Positions 23,816-35,349 of a stretch of DNA of 64,000 nucleotides are shown in pieces (within the stretch, counting starts at the first letter, position 1; every line of letters begins with the position of its first letter). The stretch covers positions 42,130,593 through 42,194,592 of the forward strand of contig NC_065882.2 in the NCBI RefSeq assembly GCF_932274485.2. Direction: 5' to 3'. The translations under genes and the position numbers were made by a program. The notes beneath the pieces were generated by a model. The model was not told where the DNA came from. It did not search any database and worked only from the letters and a program-made list of their open reading frames with translations. This DNA is from Patella vulgata (taxonomy: Eukaryota > Mollusca > Gastropoda > Patellidae).

Positions 23816-24588
23816 TGGCGTGTTTTTAGCCCGGAAACAGTTTATTTTTGGTTTTGTTCCATTTCTGGTTGCCATCTTGTTTTATTAATTGTCCATTAGA
23901 AGGATGGAAGAGAATGGATGTTGTGTTGTTGTATAGTGTTACGTCATAAAATTCTAAAATTGTTTACATCGCTAAAACTATAATGGATACGACATTACAA
24001 AATATTATTGTGTGTTTATAAGCGAAATGTACATTAAAACTGCCCTTGCAAATGAAATTCGGATAATTAACCGAGTGAACAATTACTAAATTTGTACACT
24101 GTATTACGTTTTCCTACATAAATATATAGCTTATCAACTGTGTGTTTGGTCGGTTCTGAAAAACCCACAGCATTTCCTCAATTATTTTATCAGTGATGTC
24201 AGTGTATGATCATAGTTGTTTATCAAGCTGGGTTGAACACTTTATTCGAGTATTGAAATCCAGTAGGTTGGGTTTTTTTTTTTTTATCAACTTTGATGTG
24301 GATATTAAACCTATGAATTGTTTAGTGCTCACTCTACGATATTTGAAGACTGTCCTGATTATTTTGTTTTGTTTTTTTTTTTTGTTTATAAACGTCGTTC
24401 CTGCTTAAATGTTTAGAAAAATTGGATCACTCTTGTATGGATGACGTAATAAAACAGCACTCTCATTCAATCTGGGACATAGTTTTATGTATATATATAT
24501 ATATAAATTATTTTATTATTTAATTTAGCAGAAGTGTTTTCTAGGCACTTTCTGATCGAGAAAAAAACTATGTCAACACAACAGATAA
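23816..24588. other. Downstream region of the PKA-RII gene; no other gene seen
   Basis: T-rich, with a run of T at 24273-24284, AATAAA at 24448-24453 and a TA dinucleotide run near 24490-24505. The 71-codon frame at 24193 is hydrophobic only because of its T runs. Confidence 0.4.
24033..24038 (+). terminator. Candidate poly(A) signal ATTAAA for the PKA-RII gene
   Basis: A variant poly(A) hexamer 218 bp past the stop codon. A canonical AATAAA follows at 24448-24453. Either could serve; no encoded poly(A) stretch lies close behind the stop codon, as a young retrocopy might show. Confidence 0.3.
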
Positions 24589-25314
24589 TATACTCTTCCA
24601 AAAAAAAGTAGGGGATATTCAGAAACAATACAAAACTGCGGAAATGCACTGCTGTTTTTATTAGAGGTAATCAGTGTATGTTAATAACAGGCCAATTGCC
24701 TACACATGAACACAAACAGTTCATATGGGTGGCTTATCTGACGGCCCCATTTCACTCGCAAATAGATACACTGTGAAAAGTGAAAATGGACGTTTTTGAT
24801 TTTTGTCTTAATAATGAGTAATTGCTCCACCAATCCTCAGATATTCATGAATTCGTCATGGCATGCTCCTAATCAACCGTCCAATCACGATTTGGGGCAA
24901 TCTGACCCACTCCTCTTGCAGTGACACGGCCAATTCTTACAGTGTTGTCGGTTGACGTTGACGTCGACGAACACGTCTCCCGATCAAATTAAACGTAACA
25001 CACTAAAACAAAGATACGCTAAACAGTAAATCTTATGCAAGAACCGATAGGAAAGCAAACATGGATAGGATAAACCAGCAAACGGCAGTTTTCATCAACC
25101 CTTCCTTGAAGTGTCAAATTTGACAATGAACCCCTCCCACGTGTATGGCGCTATTGCGTGTCGCACCTGCAGCTCAGTGGTTCTGTTGGGGCGATAAGTT
25201 CTTCATCTGTGAACATACCCTCAAAGCATGTCAAATTTCCATGACTATTTATCATATCACAACCTGCATAGGTATTTGCATTTCAAAATCCCCTACTTTT
25301 TTTGAAGAGTATAT
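24589..25314 (-). mobile_element. Tc1-type deletion derivative (~725 bp) with both ends
   Basis: Starts TATACTCTTCCAAAAAAAAG TAGGGGATAT and ends with the inverse ATCCCCTACTTTTTTTGAAG AGTATA, with TA at both borders. These ends are close to those of the autonomous element at 28889-30424. On the minus strand the piece around 24830-24920 encodes LIRSMP and, after a stop, RIHEYLRIGGAITHY, parallel to the transposase C-terminus LIRSMPRWINACLANRGG. So it keeps the 3' end of a related transposase and has lost the rest. A second copy sits at 32241-32934. Confidence 0.9.
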
Positions 25315-26928
25315 ATCAGATAGATAGGAACTTAGGAAAATACAATTCACACGTTGATGATAAGGAATCAAGCAGCTTTTATCAGATAGACCAACTATGG
25401 CACAGGCATTTAGTTCTATATGGTTTAACCGAGAAACTTATTATGGCAGTGACTACGACATCACTCTTGGTGGAAGTGGACGTAAAACTCTAGTAACGAA
25501 CGAACGTATAAGTTTAGACTACAGAGCAGAGCAAAATCAAACATGTTTAAACTTGACATAAAGTCAACATGCCGAATTGATGCCTTATAGTTGGGTGGCA
25601 TTGCGCTTTCATTGGCCTCCTCAATAATAATGGCTGATATCAAGAATCATTCGTTAATCTTCAACTAAAGACGACGGGATCATTCATTAGTTAGCCATTT
25701 GCCAACTTGAAAGTACATGTACCTTATTACGAACCAAGATAGTGCATATTTAATTTTAATAATTACAAGAATTTATAATTCAGACCAAGAATTGCCTTTG
25801 CTCCATCGAAAACTTTTATCATCGGATCAAAAAACATAAATCACAATTTAATACAACCTGGGCAAACGTTCACATAAGCGAATTTCATAAGTTAACATAA
25901 TCAAATGTACAATATGTTAATAAATATGTACAATCTATCCTAAATGCCCAATAAAATACAAATTATTGTTGATATAAATTGTGTTAATATATGGTGGTAC
26001 TCATCTTCTATTTCATTTAAATTGCATCATTTACAAATTCTACTGTGTTGCATCAGTTTTGCCTCGGGTTCCTTGTGCATGGAATGGAGGTCGAGTGAAA
26101 ACTGACGAAAAAGTATCACTTCACATTGGTTCCCGTATTTATAAGGAACCTATTTTATAGCAACCGTCAATTCATTTGTCATGGTGCTTAACTATATATT
26201 CATTTTCTTTATGAAACTCTCTTCAACAACTCAACTATTTATCACGATTATTAATTTTGATTAGGCGATTTACTTCTTACGTATTTACATATCTGTCTTT
26301 CTATATCTGTTATAATTGGTCTACATATATCTATTGACTACTGTGTTGTATATGAATGATATACCCGAGTCTTTAGTATCCACATGACATTGGGGGTCTG
26401 CAATTAAACGCTGTTTGTATAGGAATAACAAATATACACGCTAGACAACAGTACATATTTCCAGTTCCATACTGAATTGCGTTCGGTCGTAACAATCAAT
26501 GGTATGTAGACTATACAATACATCGTAATATCTCTGTCAGTATCTTTTTCCCCACTAACGAAATACAAAAATGACCAATGACACCAGGTGTAGACTATAT
26601 TAGGTGGGATTTGCAGTGATTAAATTTTAAACTGTCAGCAATGTCACTAGATAAATTTTCACAGGGAGTTTGTTAAACTTTAAATATTTTAAACGTCTGA
26701 AAACATATCTAAAAGAGAAATTGTTTAACCTTTAATCTAATGATGAAGAAAGGACAAGGCAGTGTGATTAAATACCATCTCTTAGTGGGGAGGTCTAAGA
26801 TTTGGAAATAGCTACTTAACACTAGCTAATAGGAAGTCACAAAGATGAAATTTTTATTATAAGTTGATTATACGCTCGTACATGTTTTTATAGTCTATAA
26901 ATATAATATATCTGTACATAGGGGATAA
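25315..26928. other. No gene seen
   Basis: About 1.6 kb of AT-rich sequence. Short frames near 25302 and 25461 lack motifs. No repeat recognised by eye. Confidence 0.35.
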
Positions 26929-27074
26929 ATGAAATGAAATGGGGTTTAACATCCTACGGTTCTGCTCAGACTGGGCTAATGAAGACGGACATACGCCATA
27001 CAGTGTGCTATGGGGGAAATATTGGCCGGTCAGCGTCGCTACGGCTTACTCTTATATAGAATTTCAACTGCCAA
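26929..27074 (-). mobile_element. SINE-A 3' half, minus strand
   Basis: Reversed tail ATGAAATGAAATGGGGTTTA, then GACTGGGCTAATGAAGACGG, ACGCCATACAGTGTGCTATG, ending at CAACTGCCAA. The tRNA head and first half are absent. Confidence 0.85.
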
Positions 27075-28549
27075 TTGTCATCAGTATATTTAACATTACT
27101 GAGTCTATTTTCATATCCAGTACCCAGGAACTGATCAGAGTCTAAAAGTCTAAGTTCCCCGCAGGCAGAACAACACATGCAGGCAATCCAAGACGTCATA
27201 ATGTATGACAAAAAAAACCATTACAATTACAGTGAAACACAAATAAAGATAAAAAAAATCTCAAAGTTCCAGCATTTATTCAGGGTAAATACAAACCAGC
27301 CCACTATAATTAAGAACATGTCACAAGACATCTCGAGTACTCACAAATGAACCTAGTATAATTATTCAAGTGTTCGGGAAAGAGTCATTTTGGATTTGGC
27401 TTTTTATAATGTAATTTCTATAAAAATGGACTTTATTTGTATATTATACCAAACTAAATAAAGTCTACCTAACCTGAACTTTATCAAATTATAGAATCAC
27501 GTTATATTTGGCATATTGATATTGTGAGTGTAAATATTGACTAAAACAATAACACAATGATTGCAAAACCTAAAGAAAAAATAAATTAGTTGAAGTAGTC
27601 TTATTAGAATTTCTTTGAATTAAGAGGTTTTCTACGGGGCTAAGTTGATTAGCTTTATCTCTGTCTCCTTCATTTAATTACTTCCAATAAAATCTTCAAG
27701 GAATCAGCATAGTTATTCGAATGCTAGTAATAAGCTGATTCGCGCTGTAAGCTTATAGTCCTCTTGTGTTGAAATATAGCAGATTACCACCATGTTGAAG
27801 ATTAATGTCCACATTATGGAATGAAATAGTCGGATGAACAGTAATACATGACTTAATATAGCTTAAAACAGAAAGATAAAAGAAAAGTTATCTTGTGTTT
27901 TATATAAATAATTAATATAAACGAGGGACTCATTTACAAACCTCTTCAATAATGGACGTTCGTGATTAGCATCGTAATGAAGACAAAGACTATATATTGT
28001 CGATTTTGATGTTGCTGGCATAATGAATGGTCATTTGTCTCAATATGTAATACTATATATATACATGGTTTTACTAACGTATCATTATTTCATTAACGTA
28101 TTTATTTCCAGTAGTTTCCAACAGTGTACGGGGAGGGGTGGGGCCGGAAAACCTGGAGACATCCCACGGGGTACGGCTGGGGTCGAGAGACCACGACACT
28201 GTTGTGCATAGGTAAAACACTCGGCCACTCAACTCTTGTAATACAATATCATTTGGGATCTAAATTTTAATATTGTATTTGATTCCATATTTTAATTTTA
28301 TATTTTACTTTGGACATGTTAAGTGACAGATTAATTGTAAGATTTAATCTGTAACAGAGGTGGGGTTTTCTGACATAGTATTATGTAATATGTTGTACAA
28401 ACTGGTATACTCGACGTGCCTTTAGACACATTAGATGATATAAGATTTAAGTTTAACAGGTATTAACACATATTGTCTAGAGTTAAGCTGTGTGACTCTT
28501 AATAATAAGGTTTCATTGTTCTGATTACCAACGCCTATTTACTCGGCTT
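27075..28549. other. No gene seen; one GC-rich island
   Basis: AT-rich except 28120-28215, a G-rich patch (GTACGGGGAGGGGTGGGGCC...) ending in a tRNA-like phrase AAAACACTCGGCCACTC. It could be a decayed SINE head but does not match SINE-A or SINE-B. Confidence 0.35.
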
Positions 28550-28561
28550 GCTATAATAACA

Positions 28562-28752
28562 ATCCCCGGTTGTACGTGACAAGGAGTAGGGTCGCCTGTC
28601 CAGCCTCGTGGGGTTTCTCCGGGTCCTCCGGTTTCCTCCCACTGCTAAAGACCCCTACGCGCAAGCGAATTATTGAAATAAAATTGAACCATATGTTAGT
28701 CCCGAAATGACCTAGTTTGTGTCGAGTGGACGTTAAACCCCATCTCTCTCTC
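28562..28752 (+). mobile_element. SINE-B, 5' truncated, with 12-bp target-site duplication
   Basis: Begins inside the B box (ATCCCCGGTTGTACGTGACA) and is complete to GTGGACGTTAAACCCCATCT with a CT tail. GCTATAATAACA is repeated exactly at 28550-28561 and 28753-28764. The flanks also share 'tttcattgttctg.ttacc.acgcc', so the host site sits in a small older duplication (about 28508-28550 against 28788-28830). Confidence 0.95.
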
Positions 28753-28888
28753 GCTATAATAACAGACACCAAGTCATAAGTCCATAGCCTTTCATTGTTC
28801 TGTTTACCGACGCCAATTAACTGTAGCTTGCCTTAGCTGTCAATCAAACTCAATGTGACTACGAGTTATCCAATCAGCTTAATTGTTT

Positions 28889-30424
28889 ATATACTATTCA
28901 AAAAAAGTAGGGGATATTTGATTTTGGGGGCATAATACTAAAATATGCAAATGACTACGAAAAAAGTCACTATAGAACCTAACAGAAGAAACATTTCCAG
29001 TTACATGTGACGCCCAAACGCACCAATAGCTACCGCATGGAATGCAGGTGATGCTTGGGATCATCATGGGGGTCTAACCCAAGATTTGCACGACTCTGAC
29101 TTTGAATGTTACAGTCATTGTGGCATTGAATTCCAGGGTGGAAACATCAGTTTAATTGTTTTAGTGACCAGAAAACAAATTTTGATATGCGTCGGCTTAC
29201 CCAAAATGAAAGGTTACGTGCCCTTGGCATGCTACAGATCGGCACAACACAGGCGGTTGTGGCGCGGACGATGAATGTTTCTCAGTCTGTCATAAGCAGG
29301 CTATGGTCCAGATACCGTGATACACAATCTGTACAGGACAGACCACGCTCAGGTCGACCAAGGGCGACAACTCAAGCACAGGATCGATTTATCCGTACCT
29401 TGGCCTTGAGAAATCGTGTCATCACAGCAAATCAGATCAGCGCTCGTCTTCAAATAGACACTGGTGTGAGAGTGAGTGGCCAGACGATTCGGAATCGACT
29501 GCATAGGGGTCACCTTCGCGCCCGACGTCCTCGCGTGATCCCTTGTTTGAGAGATCATCACATTCAGGCAAGACGTCGTTGGTGTAGGGATCGTCAACAC
29601 TGGGATAATCGACGCTGGAGCAATGTGATGTTTTCAGATGAGTCAAGGTTCACTGTTGATTTTTTGGACAGACGTAGGAGGGTGTGGCGTCGTCGAAACG
29701 AGCGCTTCCAAGACGTTAACGTCATCAGACATGATCGATTTGGGGGTGGTTCTGTTATGGTGTGGGGAGGCATCACTGTTGCTGGAAGAACGGCTTTACA
29801 TGTTGTTGCAGGGCGTGTTACAGGCCAGTACTACCGGGACAACATCTTGGCAGTCCATGTTGTGCCGTTCGCACGACGTCATGGCCGCCGTTTCATCTTC
29901 CAGGATGACAACGCAAGATGTCACAGGGCCAGGATCGTTACAGGTTACCTCCAACAACAGAACATCACCACATTACCTTGGCCAGTACTGAGTCCCGACC
30001 TCTCCCCCATCGAGCATGTCTGGGACATGCTTGGACAGAGGTTACGTCAACGTCAACAACGTCCTGCCAATGTCCAAGAACTTGCTGCTGCGTTGCAACA
30101 GGAATGGGACAATCTGGACCAAAATGACCTTAGACGTCTCATTAGGAGTATGCCACGTTGGATCAATGCTTGTTTGGCAAACAGAGGAGGATTTACCCGT
30201 TACTGACTTGGTTGTGATGCTGTGGTAACTTTGCTGTTTGACCCCGGGTATCATTTTACCCTTATAATGGTCAGTCTGTGCCTTACTTAGTCTAACGATC
30301 ATTTGGAATAAATCGATGAATGTGAACTTCATTTCATTTTGTCATTTGTTTCTTCGTCAGTTTCATTAGGTGACTTTAATAACACTTAAAAATCAAATAT
30401 CCCCTACTTTTTTTGAATAGTATA
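28889..30424 (+). mobile_element. Tc1-like DNA transposon, whole-looking
   Basis: An element of about 1.5 kb with terminal inverted repeats of about 36 bp: the left end TATACTATTCAAAAAAAGTA GGGGATATTTGATTTT is matched in reverse at 30389-30424. TA lies at the borders, the target used by Tc1/mariner. It carries one intact transposase (29187-30206) and nothing else. Matching ends and an open frame suggest recent arrival. It is the likely source of enzyme for the two deletion derivatives at 24589-25314 and 32241-32934, whose ends differ slightly (CTCTTC against CTATTC). Confidence 0.95.
29187..30206 (+). CDS. Tc1-family transposase, DD34E, intact
   Basis: 339 residues, the usual size for Tc1 transposases, uninterrupted. 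Residues 1-50 form the first helix-turn-helix of a paired-like DNA-binding domain (TQAVVARTMNVSQSVISRLW). GRPR at 56-59 is the AT-hook-like linker, and 65-110 the second helix-turn-helix (ITANQISARL, SGQTIRNRLH). The catalytic triad is visible: D151 in FSDES, D241 in FQDDNARCH and E276 in SPDLSPIEHVWD, with 34 residues between the last two (DD34E). A glycine-rich GGGSVMVWGGI box lies at 186-196. The enzyme would bind the element's inverted ends and cut and paste it at TA. The protein is unusually arginine-rich. The start at 29187 gives the normal N-terminus MRRLTQNERLRALGML. Several other frames over this stretch are shadows. Confidence 0.97.
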   Translation: MRRLTQNERLRALGMLQIGTTQAVVARTMNVSQSVISRLWSRYRDTQSVQDRPRSGRPRATTQAQDRFIRTLALRNRVITANQISARLQIDTGVRVSGQTIRNRLHRGHLRARRPRVIPCLRDHHIQARRRWCRDRQHWDNRRWSNVMFSDESRFTVDFLDRRRRVWRRRNERFQDVNVIRHDRFGGGSVMVWGGITVAGRTALHVVAGRVTGQYYRDNILAVHVVPFARRHGRRFIFQDDNARCHRARIVTGYLQQQNITTLPWPVLSPDLSPIEHVWDMLGQRLRQRQQRPANVQELAAALQQEWDNLDQNDLRRLIRSMPRWINACLANRGGFTRY

Positions 30425-30964
30425 TAATATGAAAACCAATCAGGATTGTCTGCCGAGATCACGTGACAGATGTCACTGCACATTATGTAAAGATAGTTTT
30501 AGAATAAAACGTTGGTAGGTCTTGCGAGACCTGGGGAGAGGGTCTGCCCTCGGACCCCGGGAAAATGACGTCTGCTCTTAGACCTCGGGGGGGGGGGGGG
30601 CAGCTGAGATTAGGTCTGAAACCTAGGGGGAGCAGCTTTGGATAGACTTTACTATATCTAACCACATTGACTTTCTTATGTAGAGTTGTACATGTAAATA
30701 TGTTAACCGGTGTTAAAATATCTTTTTAATAAAAAAAAGAAGAGTTATGTATTCTATCACATACTCTTTCAAAAGATAACCGCTGGAATATAGTGTTACA
30801 CACTATACAGGACCAAGGGTGGGGGGGGGGTCAAGTCATCGCGCTTCGCACACGGAGAGTACAACAGATATTTCACCTGGTCACAAAGAAAGGAATACTT
30901 TTGAATATTTGCCGATCATTGTTTCGTAATAGAGAAAAGATGCAAATTTATGGATATTTTGTAC
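30425..30964. other. No gene seen; G-rich patch
   Basis: 30520-30640 is G-rich with a run of about 14 G near 30588 and repeated 'agacct.gggg' words. A further G run of about 11 lies near 30821. Confidence 0.4.
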
Positions 30965-31705
30965 AGTCCACTGGCAAAATGGTTTATTATAATTACATTG
31001 TTTTATACATTACTCGGCATATTACAGTACATGACTGTATACTTTACAAGGTCAACACAATTAATATATACATTTAGTTATTTGATACTTTGTACTCAAC
31101 ACGTAAACCACGCGACAAAATCTTACCATCGACCAAGAATTTGTGCAAAAGACAGGACTAAGTGAATGGTATCAAACAAAAGTCCGTTATAATTCACAAT
31201 GAATATAGCTATTGGAAATTGGTCAAGATGATCGCTGGTATCAGCTCCTAGATTATATAGATTTGATTCAATGTAGTCCTCTGAGTACAATACTTCAGAT
31301 AACAGATCTCGTTGTTATTCTGTGGCTTAAAACACCTACATAGATATAACGGAAAAACTCACAGCGGAAAATCTAATTGCTTTGAGTGCAACTCTCGTGG
31401 GATATTCACTCAAATCCTATCTAGATTTATGGTGCCTTTAAGGTAGCAAGTCATGACACAGAATGACTATTAATGCGAGTCTTAGACACAAAACTCGCTA
31501 AAACATTGATTTTGGTTTACTTCTGCCTGTTCACTGAGTGGAAACTCTCACAAATTGATCCCAAACACAAAGAGTAAAATTAACTTATTTTTCAAGCCAT
31601 GCGAGCAAGTCTGAAGCAATAAATTATCAAGTTGGACGGAATCAATGTCAACAGCTAGAACTGGATGGAATAGAGAAGAGATTATTTGTGTTGAACAATT
31701 CACAA
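30965..31705 (+). repeat. Segmental duplication, copy 1, first block
   Basis: Matches 37575-38240 in order and orientation: GTCCACTGG, TACTCAACAC, AAGTCCGTTATAATTCACA, TGATCGCTGGTATCAGCTCC, then ATCAATGTCAACAGCTAGAA and GATGGAATAGAGAAGAGATT. Substitutions and short indels are scattered, so the duplication is not young. The shared 18-codon peptide MSTARTGWNREEII is notable, but both frames end soon after and no gene model is supported. Confidence 0.85.
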
Positions 31706-31871
31706 CTTGTATTCCAACATACAGTAATCAATCATTCAATGCCAGTAAATATTGTACTAAAACCAATCATAACGATAGCGTGCAGTTTTTTAGTTCTCTG
31801 ATTCTGTTAATAACACGTCCGCTCTACTATATTTTCGACACAGCTATACTAAATGAAGAAGAAAAAGTGAT
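31706..31871. other. Unique spacer inside segmental copy 1
   Basis: After ATTCACAACT, the sequence no longer follows copy 2, where an R400 MITE begins instead. No feature seen. Confidence 0.3.
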
Positions 31872-33065
31872 GATTTCCAGATTTAATGTTCTACATTTTA
31901 AGTTCTGGAAAAATGTAAACAACAGATAATGCAAATATCCTGCCACATTCGTGATATATAATGTAATGTATAACGTCTGTTAAACTATATTGCCATGTTT
32001 TATTTACTTTTGTTTTGTTAAAAAATTAAAGTTTCATTCAAATCTTTAGTATTTTACTCTCCGGCAAAGGTTTTTTGGGCGGTGTGGGTGGGTGGGGATT
32101 AATACGAATGGTCTGTTCTATCTAGATGATAATTTCCAGATTTAATGTTCTACGTTTTAATTTCGGGAAAAATGTAAACAACAGATACTGCAAAGATTAT
32201 GTCACAATCGTGAAATATAATGTAACGTATAACGTCTGTTATTCAGAAACAATACAAAACTGCGGAAATGCACTGCTGTTTTTATTAGAGGTAACCAGTG
32301 TATGTTAATAACAGGCCAATTGCCTGCACATGAACATAAACATTTCATATGGGCGGCTTATCTGACGGCCTCATTTCACTCGCAAAGAGATATCTCGTCA
32401 AAAGTGAAAATGGACGTTTTTGATTTTTGTCTTAATAATGAGTAACTGCTCCACCAATCCTCAGACATTCAGCAATTCGTCGTGGCTTGCTCCTAATCAA
32501 CCGCCCAATCACGATTTGGGGCAATCTGACCCAACCCTTTGCAGTGCCACGGCCAAATCTCGCAGTGTTGTCGGTTGACATTGACGTCGACAAACACGTC
32601 TCCCGATCAAATTAAACGTAACACACTAAAGCAAAGATACGCTTAACAGTAAATCTTATGCAAGAACCGATAGGAAAGCAAACATGGATAGATAAACCAG
32701 CACGCGGCAGTTTTCATCAACCCTTCCTTGAGGTGTCAAATTTGACAATGAACCCATCCCACGTGTATGGCGCTATTACGTGTCGCATGTTGAGCTCAGT
32801 GGTTCTGTTGAAGCGATAAGTTCTTCATCTGTGAACATACTCTCAAAGCATGTCAAGTGTTCATGACTATTTATCACACCACAACCTGCATAGGTATTGT
32901 CATTTCAATATCCCCCACTTTTTTTAAGAGTATATATTGCCATGTTTTATTTACTTTTGCTTTGTTAAAATGTTTCATTCAAATCTTTAGTATTTTACTC
33001 TCCGACAAAGGTTTTATTTTGGGGAGAGTTGGGGGGGGGGGGTAATACGAATCGTCTGTTCTATC
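31872..33065 (+). repeat. 259-bp tandem duplication, second unit split by a transposon
   Basis: TTTCCAGATTTAATGTTCTA starts at 31874 and again at 32133. Both units run through AAATGTAAACAACAGATA, AACGTCTGTT, TTGCCATGTTTTATTTACTT, AGTATTTTACTCTCCG and AATACGAATNGTCTGTTCTA. In the second unit the Tc1 derivative 32241-32934 sits between AACGTCTGTT and TATTGCCATG. The duplication therefore predates that insertion. Confidence 0.9.
32241..32934 (-). mobile_element. Tc1-type deletion derivative, second copy, one end lost
   Basis: From ATTCAGAAACAATACAAAAC to CCCCCACTTTTTTTAAGAGT ATATA it parallels 24589-25314 across its whole length. The outer ~20-30 bp of the left inverted repeat is missing. On the minus strand it also encodes the transposase-like LIRSKPRRIAECLRIGG, here without the stop seen in the other copy. 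Lacking an end, it should be immobile. Confidence 0.88.
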
Positions 33066-33205
33066 TTTATGTAAACCTATTGATTTAAGTTTATCTAGAT
33101 TTTTATCTTTTAAAAACATAACCGTGATCTAATCAAAACTTGTAAATACAGTGAAAACAAAATAAATAGAAGATATATAATTTATAAAATATCATTTGAT
33201 GTTAT
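33045..33205 (+). repeat. Segmental duplication, copy 1, second block
   Basis: AATACGAATCGTCTGT, CTATTGATTTAAGTTTATCT, then GTGATCTAAT and TATAATTTATAAAATATCAT match 41396-41555 in order. In the two copies this block lies about 1.3 kb and 3.1 kb downstream of the first block, because different elements were inserted in each. Confidence 0.85.
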
Positions 33206-33374
33206 TACGTCATACGTCAAAGTTTGATTTAAAAAAAGTGTAGTTTATATAAATTAATATATAATTGCTGATGAGCACATTATATAGACTATAACTTAAT
33301 TATAATCACATGACAATCACGTTAGAAAAAGACATGATTGATATGATCGAAGACGGGTTCAGGATTATTATCTA

Positions 33375-33605
33375 ATTTTAAAGCAAGTATAAATTCTTTT
33401 GGTTCAAAACATTTTGAAAATAAACACTTCTAGAAATTATCTTTTGCAACAGATTTTAACAGACGCCAAACATTAGAAATATAAATTTTAAAGCACAAAT
33501 TTTTCGGTTCGAAAACAAACTTTTAAACATTTTGAAAATAAAACGCGTCTAGAAATTCTGTTTTGTAACACTATCAGATTTTAACAGACGCCGAACATTC
33601 GATCG
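33375..33605 (+). repeat. Two-copy tandem repeat, ~110-bp unit
   Basis: Both units contain ACATTTTGAAAATAAA, TCTAGAAATT, CAGATTTTAACAGACGCC and GAACATTC-type words, with a short insertion in the second. Confidence 0.85.
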
Positions 33606-34086
33606 ATTAACTTTGATTACAAGAAAGGAACAAATTATAAATCTGTTCTACCATGGACTTTAAAGCAAACAAAGTCCATGATAATTCAACCCCGTAACGA
33701 CCCTTTAATAATTATATACAGTAACATCGTTGTCAACAACCAAGGGAAAGGGGTCTGATGTAGGCTATGCCTGTTCCCCAATCCCTATTCAGATGTGACT
33801 GAGAGTTTATCATGTCTTCATTAAACATACAGCTATCCGTCTTGTACAATCAATCATTGTTGTGACAAAATGACACATGAAATATCAACTGTGATACTGT
33901 ATTACGAAAGCATTATGGCCTGCACTTGATACATTTCTGTCTGGTTCAAATTAGAGATTGTAATTCAATATATTTATTCACTTTGTCATATTTTATGTGA
34001 TTGCACAATATGATAGATATAATCCATTGTAAAACAGGTACCACACGAAGTAAAAAAAAAAACCCACACGTTCGTCTAATCAAATC
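33606..34086. other. No gene seen
   Basis: AT-rich, no feature recognised. Confidence 0.35.
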
Positions 34087-34411
34087 GGGAGCCACGGTGG
34101 CACAGTGAGTACGACGTTGGCTCGCTAACCTGAAAGTCCCGTGCTCGACCCCTACGTTGGCCGAGAAAGTTCCTCGGGATTTTCCGGAATGGTTCTCCCT
34201 TGCCAGTGGTGCAGACGAATTGCACGAAATAGCGAGGTCCCGTGTACACATTGACATGTAAGTAAGAGATCCCTTGGCAGTTCGAAATGATAATTGTGGG
34301 CGTATAAAAATGGAGGTTATTCTATGTATTCACAACGTCTATTCATATCACCGCCTTCATTAGCCCTGTCGGAGTAGAGAAGTAGGACGTTAAACCCCAT
34401 TTCGTTTCTAT
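34087..34411 (+). mobile_element. SINE-A, full-length but diverged, with altered middle
   Basis: The head GGGAGCCACGGTGGCACAGTG carries A-box-like TGGCACAGTGAG, then a B-box-like GTGCTCGACCC, the GTTGGCCGAGAAAGTTC block, and the 3' end GGACGTTAAACCCCATTTCG. The stretch 34290-34345 departs from the family and contains TGTGGGCGTATAAAAAT, which is also found at the end of the repeat block near 40165. Confidence 0.85.
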
Positions 34412-35026
34412 CCATATCTCAATGGTAAATTATTTGTATAGTAAACGACAAATTGAATGAAAAAATAAAAATTTTCTTCTCAAATAAATATGTTTTCAGT
34501 TGGATAAAGTAATTTTGAAGAAATTCCGTATTTTGTATGACCAAAGAATCGTGTATCCTTTCAAACATAACAAAGATACTTACCTGATTTATTTTTTGCA
34601 TAAAAAGTGATTTCAAACAATATCTTTCCCCAGAATAACAATTGTAATTGTAAACCATTACAAGCAGTTTTATAAACATTGTTATTTAGATGAAGACCAG
34701 AAGATTTTAAAATAAATGTAGGTTAGGTAATCTTATGGCGTGGATGTTTGGAATGGCTATTGCATAAAGATGGCAGCGTAAAATCAATAAGAATAATACA
34801 AATGACTATAATGTACGATCGTACTGAATAGTTGCATAATAACGGACCAATGCAGTTTTGATATTTCATTTGATTTAGTCGAGGTAAGAAGATAGCATAA
34901 GTGCGGGCAGTTGCTGCAATAGAAATGCTGACCACGGTTTATGGTCGGTCTAGACGTCTATTATCACCAAAAAAAAGAAGCCCGGTTCGAAATCCGTATC
35001 CAAATGTGTCAAATTGGCCAAACTCC
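34412..35026. other. No gene seen
   Basis: AT-rich with short frames only. Confidence 0.35.
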
Positions 35027-35332
35027 AAAATGGCCGTCGGATTTGGTTGTAAATTCCAATTTCCACCCAATTGTCATAATATAACCGAGTTTGGTATCAA
35101 AATATACGTTTTCGGGGTAACTGAATCCATTTCCATACACATTTGTGTGATTAGGGATACCGCTGAGTCAATATTAGGGGGATCATTTAAGATGGCTGTC
35201 AGTTTTGGCTGGAACATTCCAATTTTACACAAGGATCAAGTGTGGTGTCAAACTATACGTTTTCTAGTTAGCTGAATCCGTTTTGGTACATATTTTAGTG
35301 ATTAAGTAATTCCGCTGTGTCAATATAGGAGG
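35027..35332 (+). repeat. Tandem repeat, ~163-bp unit, two copies
   Basis: Both units start AA(A/G)ATGGC(C/T)GTC and share TTCCAATTT, GTGTCAAACTATACGTTTTC-type and GCTGAATCCNTTT words, then TCAATAT(T)AGG. The 124-codon frame crossing it reflects the repeat and has no domain. Confidence 0.75.
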
Positions 35333-35349
35333 AACTCCAATTAGGAATT

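Noticed and set aside
31645-31929. 94-codon plus frame as a gene duplicated in the segmental copy
   Set aside because: The frame in the other copy ends after ~25 codons and no domain is seen; the conserved phrase is reported as a finding only.
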